From Acidimicrobiia bacterium (GTDB taxonomy: Bacteria; Acidobacteriota; Vicinamibacteria; Vicinamibacterales; CAVVIG01), in the NCBI GenBank assembly GCA_016871175.1, contig VFZL01000033.1, positions 1 to 47,508 on the forward strand: DNA of 47,508 nt. Direction: 5' to 3'. This document shows positions 1-8,504 of this stretch, piece after piece. Numbering within the stretch: position 1 is the stretch's first letter; each line of letters starts with the position of its first letter. Below the pieces are notes generated by a model, which did not search any database, had not been told where the DNA came from, and saw only the letters and a list, made by a program, of their open reading frames with translations. Position numbers and translations under genes: made by a program.

Positions 1-127
1 TACAACCGCGAGTGGCTGATCGAGCGACTGGGGTTCCGTCCCCCGGCCCAGGTCCGAGCGGCGTTTGCGGTCAGGCCCGCAGCCTGATTACCATCAACGC
101 GCTGTCCAATCCCCGTGCCGCGGTACA
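1..127 (+). mobile_element. Right end of an IS3-family (IS150-like) insertion sequence, partial
   Basis: Bases 1-87 read in frame as the last 28 residues of an IS3-type transposase OrfB (DDE integrase core). They begin YNREWLIERLGFRPPAQVRA, the usual tail after the catalytic Glu, and end in TGA at 85-87. The element's terminal inverted repeat seems to end at 127. Read inward on the minus strand from there it starts TGTACCGCGGCA and has TTGGAC at positions 19-24, the same layout as the IS150 end as I recall it. The rest of the element lies outside the window. The call rests on the protein tail plus the terminal repeat; the exact boundary could be off by a few bases. Confidence 0.72.
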
Positions 128-637
128 GTGAATCTGCAGCCCATTGTAGTATGTGAGCCGCTGCATCCTGATGATGTTGATGATCCAGGTGAATGTCTTC
201 GAGATGACGGTGCGCGTCACGGTCCGCGACTGCCACATCTCGCGCGTGTGGCCGATGATCACGTCGGCCGTGCCGACCTTCGAGAAGAACTCCCGCAACG
301 TCGCATGGCCCCACGCGTTGTCCCCGTGCACCATGACGATGTGATCCAGCGCCGCTTCTTCGACGCCGCGGCGGTACGACCAGCCGAAGCCGCGGTTCCG
401 ATCGTTCTTGAGCAGTCGCACGGCGAGAAAGCGCGCCGCACACGCCGTCACGATCTCCGCCGTCGTGTCGCGGCTGCCGTCGTCGATGACCAGAATCTCG
501 TGCCGAATCGGCAGCCCGTCGAGGGCCGTCGTGCAGTTCACGAGCGTCGCTTCGATGTTCTCCGCTTCGTTATACGCAGGGATGATGATGGACAGGGAGG
601 GCTGACCATTCGCACCGCGGGTCGCTACGTCCGGCAT
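71..637 (-). pseudogene. GT2 family glycosyltransferase, 3' end cut off by the IS element
   Basis: The N-terminal half is a standard GT-A fold family 2 glycosyltransferase of the dolichol-phosphate-sugar synthase/WcaA kind. It has LSIIIPAYNEAENI near residues 15-28, IDDGSRDTT near 51-59 for nucleotide-sugar binding, and MVHGDNAWG in the place of the acceptor DxD region. After the codons for YYNGLQIH the frame enters the IS terminal repeat at base 127 and adds 18 foreign residues (CTAARGLDSALMVIRLRA) before a stop supplied by the IS. Relatives are normally some 50 or more residues longer, so the C-terminal part is lost. It would have transferred a sugar in the surface-glycan pathway encoded upstream on the same strand. 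Activity of the shortened product is doubtful. Confidence 0.8.
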
Positions 638-704
638 CTATTCGGTCACCCTCGTCATCAAAACGCGGGTGGATTATAGACACAACCGTTAGAAATCTGA
701 CCGA

Positions 705-2423
705 TCAATCCTCGACCGCGATAGTAATCGCGCTGACACGATACGACAGGGGACGCGTGTCGCCGTTCCGCAGGAGATCGTCGGGCACCACAAACCGGCT
801 CGCGACGATGCGGAGTCGGTGCCGCCCGGCTGCACCAGGCGCGGTCCACGCAGGCCGGATCGCCGCGGCCGGCGCGATCGTGACCGCCCCAAGCGGCGCG
901 CCGTCCAGAAACGCCTCGAGTGTCAGGGCCTGCGGCGGCCCCGGGGGCGGCGTCGCGTCGAGGCGCACCACCGCCTTGCCCGCTCGCGCCTCGATCTCGA
1001 CCTCGACCTCGAGCACTGGTCCGGCCCAACCGTCGAGGTGAAGGGCGGTGCCCTGCAGCCACCGATGCGTCTCGAGGGCACGCGCCCACGCGCGCATCAC
1101 GGGCACGCGCCGTGCCTGCCTTACAAGTGGCGCGATCAGGGTCGGCGTGAACTCGGGCGCGAGTGCGATGGCCTGGCTGACGCGGGCGAGCGCCTCGGTG
1201 CGCTTGCCCGCGCGAAACGCGGTTCGGCCGGCGTCGAGCCACGTGTGCGCGAGGGCCCGCCGACGGTCGATCATCACCAGGCGCACACGACGCGCCAGGC
1301 TGGGACGCCGCCGTGCTCCCGCGACCCGCTCGAACACCGCGACATACGCGGCCACCGCCGCGTCCGGCGCCAGGCGCGCCACCCGCCCCTGTCCGGCCCG
1401 TGCCCGCGCGAGGAGTGCGTCGGGGGCCCGCGTCGCCGTCGCAAACGCATCGACCATCGTCCCTGGATCGCGGGCGTCGAAATACAACACGTCTTCGCCC
1501 GCGACCTCGGGCAGGCTCCCCTCCCGGCTGCACAAGACCGGCATGCCGAGATGGAGTGCCTCGAGGACCGGAATGCCGAATCCTTCGTACAGGCTGGGAA
1601 ACACGAGAAACTCCCCGGCACTCCAGAGCGCCTGCATGACCTCGTCTGGCACATAGTCGAGCAGGTGCACGCGCTGGCTGAGCCCCATCCGCTCGACGGC
1701 CGTCCGGATGGTCGCGGCCTCTCCCAGCGGCTCCCCCGTCAGCACAAGGTGCAGCGGCACGTCGGGATGGTCGTGGCAGAACCGCGCGAAGGCGGTCACG
1801 AGCAGACGATGGTTCTTGTGGGGCCAGAAATTCGCCGGATAGAAGGCAAAGCGGCACGGCGGAAGCGTGTGGCGCCCGAGCGCCGCCCACGCGGCGGCCG
1901 CGGGGACGGGCGCCAGACGATGGTGGAGGGCGATGTGCACCGTCGATGCACGCTCGGCTGCGAGCGAAAGGTGCGTGAGCGCGGCCTGACGCGAGAACTC
2001 CGAGATACAGACGACGTGGTCGACGCGCGCGACGAGCTCGCGATAGAACGCCACGCGATGCGCGAGTTCGTCGGCGGAGAAGAACCACGGATACGTGACG
2101 TGTTGCAGGTCGTAGAGCGTGCTGACCGTCGGAATGCCTGTCTCAGCGTAGGTCGGGGCCGTCATCGGGCAGAACAACAGGTCGATGCCGGCGTCCGGCA
2201 GACCGAGGGGCGCGGATCGGCCTGTCACGTCCATCCGTTCGACGTCCACAGCCTCGAAAGACGCGAGCTCGTCGTGATTGTGCGCGGCTGTGAGGAGCAG
2301 GTAGCGGTGCGGCCCGCGCCGCGCCAAACCCTCAATGAGGTCGAGGACAAACCGTTTGGCGCCACCGTTCGCGCCGCCCGGGTGAATCGGCGTCACGTCG
2401 ATGGCGATGCGCAGCGGGGTCAT
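705..2423 (-). CDS. GT4 family glycosyltransferase with C-terminal extension
   Basis: A 572-residue protein if started at the ATG at 2423, eight bases after the upstream gene's stop. The longer open frame upstream overlaps that gene and is unlikely to be used. Residues ~5-370 form a GT-B glycosyltransferase: a glycine-rich loop near 15-20 (GGANGG), the NFWPHKNH strand/loop near 198-205, and the family's EGFGIPVLEAL motif near 280-290, where the Glu contacts the nucleotide sugar. Residues ~380-440 are Ala/Arg-rich with a TPR-like flavour. The last ~130 residues look like a beta-sandwich that I cannot name, perhaps a carbohydrate- or protein-binding module. It likely adds a sugar to a cytoplasmic lipid-linked glycan. 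Operon partner of the gene at 2431-3751. Confidence 0.85.
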   Translation of the reverse strand: MTPLRIAIDVTPIHPGGANGGAKRFVLDLIEGLARRGPHRYLLLTAAHNHDELASFEAVDVERMDVTGRSAPLGLPDAGIDLLFCPMTAPTYAETGIPTVSTLYDLQHVTYPWFFSADELAHRVAFYRELVARVDHVVCISEFSRQAALTHLSLAAERASTVHIALHHRLAPVPAAAAWAALGRHTLPPCRFAFYPANFWPHKNHRLLVTAFARFCHDHPDVPLHLVLTGEPLGEAATIRTAVERMGLSQRVHLLDYVPDEVMQALWSAGEFLVFPSLYEGFGIPVLEALHLGMPVLCSREGSLPEVAGEDVLYFDARDPGTMVDAFATATRAPDALLARARAGQGRVARLAPDAAVAAYVAVFERVAGARRRPSLARRVRLVMIDRRRALAHTWLDAGRTAFRAGKRTEALARVSQAIALAPEFTPTLIAPLVRQARRVPVMRAWARALETHRWLQGTALHLDGWAGPVLEVEVEIEARAGKAVVRLDATPPPGPPQALTLEAFLDGAPLGAVTIAPAAAIRPAWTAPGAAGRHRLRIVASRFVVPDDLLRNGDTRPLSYRVSAITIAVED

Positions 2424-2430
2424 GGCGCGA

Positions 2431-3751
2431 TCAGGCCGTTTCCGAGGCGAGCGCATAGACGTCGCGAAGGGCCGCTGCGCTTCGCGTCCAGGAAAACGTC
2501 GCGGCCCGTGCCCGGGCTGCGGCGCGCTGGGCCTCACGCCGGCCCCGGTCCGTCAGCAGCGTGTACATGGCCTCGGCATATTCGGAGATGCCGTCGATGT
2601 CGACGACCCAGCCGGCGTCGCCGACGACCTCAGGCAGGCTCGTCGATCGCGAGACGATCACCGGTGCCCCACACGCCATGGCTTCGACGACCGGCAGCCC
2701 GAAGCCTTCGTACCTCGACGGATACAGGAATGCGAGGCACGATCGATACAGCGCCGCGAGCTCGATGTCCTCGACAAATCCCAGACACTGGACATGTGCG
2801 TCCAGGCCGAGCCGCTTGATGCGGGGCTCGAGCGACGACTCGAGCCATCCTTTCAACCCGGCGATGGCCAGCGGCGGCAAGGCGCCACCGACGCGTTGTT
2901 GCAGCAGCGCGTACGCCTCGAGCAACGCCGCGTAGTTCTTGCGCGGCTCAATTGTCCCCACCGCGAGCCAGAACGCCTCGCGCTCGAGGCCGAACCGCGC
3001 CAGCATCCGGTCCACGTCGGCGTCCGGGAGATTAACCGTGAGTGACGGGCGGGCAGCGAGCGGCACAACGGACACCCGTGCGGCCGGAACGTGCGGAAAC
3101 CAGTGCAGGAAGCGATCGCGCGACGCCGCGGAAATCGCCACGAACCAGGACGCGCCGAGACTGGCCTCGAACAGGCCGTTCACGCACACCATCCGGTTGT
3201 GCTCGGTGTGATACTGCGCGGCTTCGACCGCGCTCATGTCGTAGACGGTGTACACGACCGGGCACGCGACGGCTCGCGGCCACGCGTAGTTGTTCGCGTG
3301 GACGACATCGGGCGTGCCCAGAAACGCCGCAAAATCCGGCCCGGGCTGATCCCAGGGCGTGACAATCTCAGGCCAGCTCAGGCCGAACTGGCGCGCGTCG
3401 ATGTTGTCGGTGAGCGGTCGCGTCGCCCGCACGAAGTCCGGATGACGATAGTTGCTGAAGACCGGGTAGGGAATGAACGTGTCACCCGGACAGACCTCGG
3501 CCAGATGCCGCAGGAACTGATCGGCCACAATCCCGCAGCCCGCCATGCGCTCGGCCGTCTGGCTGACGTCAAACCCGATCCGCAGTTGCCGGTGTTTCAT
3601 TTGCTGCAGCGAGTCAGTGAGGGCTTCAAGGCGCTGATCACATAAGGAGCATTCCGCACAAACCTGCAGCAACTCTTCGTCTTTTTGCCGAATCACGCCA
3701 ATGCGTGCTTGCCGATCTTGCCCGGAACGCCTCGTAAACCTCTTCGATCAT
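2431..3751 (-). CDS. GT4 family glycosyltransferase; start region frameshifted
   Basis: The main body (from about 3600 down to 2431) is an intact GT4 glycosyltransferase: MKHRQLRIGFDVSQT at the GT-B N-terminus, GTIEPRKNY near the middle, and YEGFGLPVVEAMACG followed by SLPEVVG as the donor-binding Glu motif. Upstream lies a coiled-coil-like leader, RQKDEELLQVCAE and on. The open frame begins only at a GTG at 3696. The best start is an ATG at 3751 with a clear Shine-Dalgarno (GGAGAG, four bases away) encoding MIEEVYEAFRA. One extra A/T at about 3718-3719 separates it from the frame of DRQARIGVIRQKDEE. The span is 3n+1 bases, as one inserted base predicts. Without repair, translation could still begin at 3696 or 3600 and give an active enzyme. 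Confidence 0.8.
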
Positions 3752-3771
3752 TGATCTCTCCGTTTTCTCCG

Positions 3772-4040
3772 TCAAGCTGTGAGCCGGTCCGCGTGCCAGG
3801 TGTCACCAGGCTCGGCACTCGCGCGCGCGGTGTCAACGAGCGCATCGAACGCCAGCGCGCCGCGGTAGCGAACGGCGTCCGCCTGCACGGACGACACCCA
3901 GGCGCGAGCCGGCCAGTCGCGCGGCAATCCGCATCGGCGTCCTCGTCCGCAGCACCTCGAGCGTGTCGTCAGTGCTGCCGCCATCGAAGACCAGGTATGC
4001 GAGGCCATCGATGCCCTGTGACAACACGCTCTACCGTGCG
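3772..4040 (-). pseudogene. Decayed GT2 glycosyltransferase fragment downstream of the ABC ATPase
   Basis: Three reading frames each carry a piece of one GT2 domain. The end of the ATPase frame has TMTVITPSYNQGKFI. The next frame (below 4030) has LSQGIDGLAYLVFDGGSTDD, which holds the GT2 nucleotide-sugar signature DGGSTDD. The third frame (below about 3915) has WVSSVQADAV, resembling the usual WVSEPDRGQADAV with an internal deletion. That gives at least two frame changes, near 4034 and near 3910-3930, plus a lost C-terminal half. Stops lie at about 3833 and 3772. No functional glycosyltransferase can be made from this. The ancestral protein was either a separate GT2 or a Wzt-GT2 fusion. Confidence 0.7.
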
Positions 4041-5477
4041 CGCGATGAACTTGCCCTGGTTGTACGACGGCGTGATCACGGTCATCGTTGGCCACCCTGC
4101 CGGCGCCTCCGCGGCCACGTCCATGCGGCCCGGAAGATTGGCCACGCCGTGATGCAGCAGCTGAACGCCCGCGCCCGGACGACGAAACACGACGGCGAAC
4201 TGGCCCGCGACGGGCACGCCGACAAGGCGCACAATCGCAGAGGCGAGCTCGATGTGCGGAATGCGATCGCGCCGACGATACACGTCGCCGGCCACCATCG
4301 ACAGGCCAATCTCGAACGTGTATTCGCCGGGCGCCAGCTCGAGCGCGATCTCGTGCCGCACGCGCACACGGGTGCCGGAGGCAAGCGCGTCCGGCACGTC
4401 CGTGGCGTATTCGAGCGTGGTCTTGCCGTGCACGGCCGTGCCCTTGTCGCTGTGGATGACGAGCCCCGCGATCGGGACGGCAGTGTGGGTGCGGACGTCG
4501 TATTCAGACCAGAACACGGCAGTGCGTCCCTGCTCGAAGACGTGGCACGCGCGCCCTGCCGCGTCGCACACGGCGACCGCCGTACACTGCGCGAGGCCGT
4601 CGGTGACCTGCGCGCCGTCGGGCGCCACCTTCGGGACACTTTCAGGCCAGGACGCACGTGGCAATCCTGGCGCAGTTGCTGGGGCCACGAGCTCCACCGA
4701 GGTGGCCTCGAGGCGCTCACGGCTCTCGACGAGGTAGTAGCGCTTCACGGCTTCGCTCGCCGCGCCCAGAAACACGGTTTCGCCGTGATCGAGGAGCAAG
4801 GCGCGATCGCAGAACTGCTCGACGTCTCCAAGGCCATGCGAGACGAGGATGATGGCCGTCTCACGCTCGCGCAGGGCTTCGAGGCGCCGATAGCACTTCT
4901 GACGGAAGAACACGTCGCCCACGGCCAGGGCTTCGCCGATGAGCAGCACGTCCGCGTCGATGCTCGTGCCGACGGCAAACGCAAGCCGGACGAACATGCC
5001 GCTCGAGTACAGCTTCACGGGTTGATCGATGAACGGCCCGATGTCCGCGAACGCGGCGATGTCGTCGAACCACGCTTCCATCTCCGCACGTGAGACGCCC
5101 TGAATCGCGCCGTTGAGCATCACGTTCTCGCGGCCGGTGAACTCGGGATTGAAGCCGCTGCCGAGCTCCAGCAGCGCCGCCACGTGCCCCCGCGTCTCGA
5201 CATCGCCCGCGGTCGGCGCAAGCGTGCCCGCGATGATCTCGAGGAGCGTGCTCTTGCCGGATCCGTTCCGGCCAATGACGCCGAACCGCTCGCCGCGCCG
5301 GACGTCAAAGCTGCAGTGCTGCAGCGCCCAGAAGTCGCGGCCGTAGAGACGGCCGAAGACGCGCTCCTTCAACCGATCGTGCGGACGGGCAAAGATGCGA
5401 TACGCCTTGCTGACGTCTCGGACCGCAATCGCCGTCTCTGGCCCGATCGACGACGGGCTCGACTGGCTCGTCATCAC
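3969..5477 (-). CDS. ABC transporter ATP-binding protein, Wzt type (polysaccharide/O-antigen export), with altered Walker B
   Basis: Residues ~15-250 form an ABC ATPase of the polysaccharide-export class: Walker A GRNGSGKS at 69-76, the Wzt-style signature YSSGM at 157-161, the D-loop region ALAVGD, and the switch His in VSHGL near 213-217. Residues ~290-440 match the Wzt C-terminal beta-sandwich that reads the glycan's end. Residue 181, normally the Walker B Asp in LLIDE, is Gly (codon GGC at 4935-4937), which should cripple Mg-ATP handling. The C-terminus runs into a broken GT2 (TMTVITPSYNQGKFI and on). The start overlaps the stop of the permease remnant by four bases, the usual Wzm-Wzt coupling. 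With the permease truncated and Walker B altered, this exporter is probably dead here. Confidence 0.85.
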   Translation of the reverse strand: MMTSQSSPSSIGPETAIAVRDVSKAYRIFARPHDRLKERVFGRLYGRDFWALQHCSFDVRRGERFGVIGRNGSGKSTLLEIIAGTLAPTAGDVETRGHVAALLELGSGFNPEFTGRENVMLNGAIQGVSRAEMEAWFDDIAAFADIGPFIDQPVKLYSSGMFVRLAFAVGTSIDADVLLIGEALAVGDVFFRQKCYRRLEALRERETAIILVSHGLGDVEQFCDRALLLDHGETVFLGAASEAVKRYYLVESRERLEATSVELVAPATAPGLPRASWPESVPKVAPDGAQVTDGLAQCTAVAVCDAAGRACHVFEQGRTAVFWSEYDVRTHTAVPIAGLVIHSDKGTAVHGKTTLEYATDVPDALASGTRVRVRHEIALELAPGEYTFEIGLSMVAGDVYRRRDRIPHIELASAIVRLVGVPVAGQFAVVFRRPGAGVQLLHHGVANLPGRMDVAAEAPAGWPTMTVITPSYNQGKFIARTVERVVTGHRWPRIPGLRWRQH

Positions 5478-5758
5478 ATCACATCTCCGAACGCGCGCCG
5501 CGACCGCATGAACCAGGCGTAGCCGAACACGAGCGTCACCACGCCGACCACAGTCGCCAACGCCAGACCCGCCCAGTCAGGCGTCTGCCCGTGAAAGATC
5601 ACGCGCCGCACGCCTTCGACGACGGCCGCAAGCGGCGCGCGGGCGAGCACGTCGCGGAAGCGTTCAGGAATGATCTGGACCGGATAGAACACCGGGGTGG
5701 CAAAGATCAGGACCTGCCCGACCAGTGTGGCCGCGTAACCGAGATCGCGCACGAACAC
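5474..5758 (-). pseudogene. ABC-2 type permease (Wzm), C-terminal remnant
   Basis: Ninety-four residues match only the last third of a Wzm-type polysaccharide export permease: FVRDLGYAATLVGQVLIF, then ATPVFYPVQIIPE, a helix over LAAVVEGVRRVIF, a transmembrane segment ALATVVGVVTLVFGYAWF and the basic tail RSRRAFGDVM. Full-length relatives have about 260-270 residues and six helices. The missing 5' part is replaced by the 3' end of the DAHP synthase gene, whose stop lies just upstream at 5766-5768. Reading upstream in this frame gives only unrelated sequence. It would have formed the membrane channel for the ATPase next door. Confidence 0.8.
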
Positions 5759-5765
5759 GACCCCG

Positions 5766-6821
5766 CTAGCCCCGGGCCTGCTGAGCGCGCGCCAACTGCT
5801 CGAGAAGCGGCGCCGTCTGCTCGAACGACAAGCACGCGTCCGTGATGCTTTGGCCGTACGCCAACGCCTTGCCCGCCGCGAGATCCTGTCGCCCCTCGAT
5901 CAAGTGGCTTTCGATCATGGCGCCGAAGATCTGACGCGATCCCCCGCGTAGTTGCTCGCAGAGTGCCGAGATCACCGCGGGCTGGTTCGCCGGGTTCTTC
6001 TGGCTGTTCCCGTGCGAGCAGTCGACCAGCACCGATGCCGGGAGATACTTGGCCGCGAGCTGCGCGCAGACCTTGGCGACATGCTCGGCGGAGTAGTTGG
6101 GACCCGTCCGCGATCCCCCTCGAAGGATGACGTGGCAGTCGCGATTACCCGACGTTTGAAAGATCGCTGATACACCCTGCTTCGTCACCGAGGGAAACCA
6201 GTGTCCGGAACTGGCGCTCAAGACGGCGTCGACGGCGATCTGCGTCCCGCCGTCGGTGCTGTTCTTGAAGCCGACCGGGGCGGACAAGCCGGAGGCGAGC
6301 TCGCGGTGCACCTGACTCTCCGCCGTCCGGGCGCCAATCGTGACCCACGAAGTGAGGTCCCCAATATGCTGCGGGATCTGCAGGTCGAGAAACTCCGACG
6401 CGGTGGGCAACCCTAGGTTGTTGATGTCGAGCAGCAGCTGGCGCGCCAGCCGTAGCCCCTTGTTCATGTGGTAGCTCTCATCGAGATCCGGGTCGTTGAT
6501 GAGGCCCTTCCAGCCCACGGTCGTCCGGGGTTTCTCGAAGTACACGCGCATGGCGACGAGCAGCGCGTCGGCGTACCGGTCCGCGAGCGTCTTCAAGCGT
6601 GAAGCGTACTCGCGCGCCGCCACCGGATCGTGAATCGAGCAGGGTCCGACGATGACGGCGATGCGCTGGTCGTCGCCGCGCAGGATCTGTCCGATCATGA
6701 GCCTGGTATCGGCGACGACGTTCGATGCGCGCTCGCTGATTGGGATCTCTTCGTGCAGAATCGCCGGCGGAATGAGAGGACGGACCTCACGAATCCGCAG
6801 GTCGTCAGTTTCACGAAACAT
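5766..6821 (-). CDS. 3-deoxy-7-phosphoheptulonate (DAHP) synthase, class I AroF/G/H type
   Basis: A full-length 351-residue enzyme for the first step of the shikimate pathway, joining phosphoenolpyruvate and erythrose 4-phosphate. Seen motifs: VGPCSIHDP at 59-67 with the metal-binding Cys61, the substrate loop YFEKPRTTVGWKG near 94-106, GFKNSTDGG near 184-192, LRGGSRTGP near 233-241, and the metal His in DCSHGNS at 267-273. The first ~40 residues correspond to the N-terminal segment that mediates feedback by aromatic amino acids in the E. coli isozymes; which amino acid applies here cannot be told. It stands alone rather than in an aro cluster, and its 3' end abuts the broken Wzm gene, which marks a rearrangement point. 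Confidence 0.95.
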   Translation of the reverse strand: MFRETDDLRIREVRPLIPPAILHEEIPISERASNVVADTRLMIGQILRGDDQRIAVIVGPCSIHDPVAAREYASRLKTLADRYADALLVAMRVYFEKPRTTVGWKGLINDPDLDESYHMNKGLRLARQLLLDINNLGLPTASEFLDLQIPQHIGDLTSWVTIGARTAESQVHRELASGLSAPVGFKNSTDGGTQIAVDAVLSASSGHWFPSVTKQGVSAIFQTSGNRDCHVILRGGSRTGPNYSAEHVAKVCAQLAAKYLPASVLVDCSHGNSQKNPANQPAVISALCEQLRGGSRQIFGAMIESHLIEGRQDLAAGKALAYGQSITDACLSFEQTAPLLEQLARAQQARG

Positions 6822-6939
6822 CGATGGGTGACGTCAAGCTTACCGCATTGGCGTGTCTCGTGCGCCGTTCGCGGCAGATTCCTCGTATGATCGGCCGAGA
6901 CGACGGCACGATCACGTGCCATTCAGCATAGAGGATCAG

Positions 6940-7440
6940 ATGCGATACACGGTGCGTGCTCTCGCGTTCACAGCTCTGGCCGCGCTTACCTCGGGCGAAC
7001 CGCTGGCGTTCGCGCAATCGGCTGCACCGCCGGCGCCGAACCTGTTCGGGGCCGGCGGCGACGTCACGGCGCTCATCGCGAAGGCGAAGAGCCAGATCAA
7101 GCCCGATCAGCCAATGGTCGTTCTGCCGATCGTGCAGATGGCGCCGCATCGCGTAAATCTCGAGTATCGGGTGGCGGTGGGACCGGCGTCCATCCATGAG
7201 ACGGAGGCCGAGCTCTTCTATGTTCTGGAGGGGAGCGGCACCGTAGTGACCGGTGGGACGTTGAAAGACGAGCGTCGAACTAACCCTCAGAATCTGACCG
7301 GCTCAGGGATTCAGGGTGGCGACTCCCGTAAGGTGACGAAGGGGGACATCATTCTGGTCCCGGAGAAGACACCGCACTGGTACAGCGCGATCGATGGCAC
7401 TCTTGTCCTGATGTCCATCCACTTGCTGCGTGGACACTGA
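6940..7440 (+). CDS. Exported cupin-domain protein
   Basis: A 166-residue protein from the ATG at 6940, which follows a GAGG Shine-Dalgarno at 6931-6934. Residues 1-27 form a signal peptide ending in LAFAQS. The rest is a single cupin barrel. Motif 1 is seen as HETEAELFYVLEGSG and motif 2 as GDIILVPEKTPHW. The first has one His and two acidic residues instead of the classic HxHxxxxE, so metal binding is plausible but not assured. Periplasmic or lipid-free secreted location is inferred from the signal peptide. Small exported cupins of this kind occur beside oxidative enzymes, and no specific reaction can be assigned. It is divergent from the DAHP synthase gene across a 118-base gap. Confidence 0.8.
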   Translation: MRYTVRALAFTALAALTSGEPLAFAQSAAPPAPNLFGAGGDVTALIAKAKSQIKPDQPMVVLPIVQMAPHRVNLEYRVAVGPASIHETEAELFYVLEGSGTVVTGGTLKDERRTNPQNLTGSGIQGGDSRKVTKGDIILVPEKTPHWYSAIDGTLVLMSIHLLRGH

Positions 7441-7506
7441 AAGGTCGGGTAGGCCCGGAGGCCCGGTCGATCTGGATCGAGGCCAGGTGGGGACAGGTCG
7501 GTTAGA

Positions 7507-8460
7507 TTAGACGGCCTTTTGCTGCTGCCACCCACGGCCCGCGGGCGCCGCCTGGTGCTCGACCGGCGGTGCCGCCAGAAGGTCGGCCGCAAGGAGCACG
7601 TACGCGATCCAGATGGCGTCGGCGACGAGCAGGTGCACGAGTTGAAGCCAGACGGGCGCCAGCAACAGCACGTTCAGGAAGCCGAGCGCGAGCTGCGCGC
7701 CGAGTACGGCAATGAGCAGGTGCGGCACCGGGAGGTGCAGCGGCCGACGGTCAGCGAATCGCCACACGCTGGGCGCGAGATAGAGGGCTGTCATGACGGC
7801 CAGCACGGGATGAATCGTCCGCAGGCGGATGAGGAAGTGCGCCGTCGGTGAGAGATCCGCCGCCAGCGCATCCCGCAGCGACGCACTTGGAAACAGCGTA
7901 TCGCCAAGCGCTGCCACCGCTCCGCTGCAGCTGACGACGAGAATCGCCAGGGCGCCTGCGGCGAGTCGTATTGTGTTGCTCTCCCGACTGGCCAGCCTTA
8001 CACGCCCTCCGCCCGACGCCCACCACGCCGTCAGGGTCATCGAGGCCAGCAGCAGGAACGTGTTCAGCAGATGCGCGGACACGACGATAGCCCGCACGCC
8101 GCTTGCGTTGTCTCCCACGAGGCCGAAGACGACAAGACCGGCGCCGAGGAGCGCCTCGGAGATCATGAAGACGAGCGAGAGGAATGCGCCCGTGCGAACC
8201 GGATGGGTGGGTGGTGTCACCCGCCGGGCCCAGAGAAAGAGCGCGAAAACCGAGACGAGCGCAAGTCCGCTGGTGGCGCGATGCGAGAATTCGACCAGCG
8301 TCTCGACCGCTGCGGCACGCGGGACCACTGTGCCGTTACACAGCGGCCAATGGCTGCCGCAGCCGGCTCCCGACCCCGTGGCGCGCACGTACGCACCCCA
8401 CACGATCACGCCAACGTTGTACGTCAGCACGAACCAAGACGCGCGGGCGAAACCAGTCAC
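7507..8460 (-). CDS. ctaA: Heme A synthase (COX15/CtaA family)
   Basis: A 317-residue polytopic membrane protein that oxidises heme O to heme A for aa3-type cytochrome oxidase. The seen features are those of CtaA: the extracytoplasmic Cys pair in CGSHWPLC at 34-41, the catalytic Glu and heme ligand in VEFSHRATSG (Glu57, His60), a second-half His in TIHPVLAVM, and a His in LVHLLVADA near the C-terminus. About eight hydrophobic segments are visible. Translation appears to start at the GTG at 8460; an ATG start is not available nearby. No ctaB or oxidase subunit gene is adjacent, so it serves an oxidase encoded elsewhere. It is convergent with the cupin gene. Confidence 0.93.
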   Translation of the reverse strand: MTGFARASWFVLTYNVGVIVWGAYVRATGSGAGCGSHWPLCNGTVVPRAAAVETLVEFSHRATSGLALVSVFALFLWARRVTPPTHPVRTGAFLSLVFMISEALLGAGLVVFGLVGDNASGVRAIVVSAHLLNTFLLLASMTLTAWWASGGGRVRLASRESNTIRLAAGALAILVVSCSGAVAALGDTLFPSASLRDALAADLSPTAHFLIRLRTIHPVLAVMTALYLAPSVWRFADRRPLHLPVPHLLIAVLGAQLALGFLNVLLLAPVWLQLVHLLVADAIWIAYVLLAADLLAAPPVEHQAAPAGRGWQQQKAV

Positions 8461-8504
8461 CGACTGATCTTAGCTCGCTTGCCTCACGACCCGAAGACCG
8501 ACGT

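Noticed and set aside
65-679. Long plus-strand open frame opposite the GT2 gene
   Set aside because: It mirrors the GT2 gene codon by codon, is Arg-rich and has no family motif; high GC content makes such antisense frames common.
819-2819. 666-codon plus-strand open frame
   Set aside because: Lies across two minus-strand GT4 genes with clear motifs; its composition (Arg, Gly, His) is that of a shadow frame.
7441-7506. Possible terminator between cupin and ctaA
   Set aside because: Weak inverted repeats around CGATC only, with no T-run on either strand.
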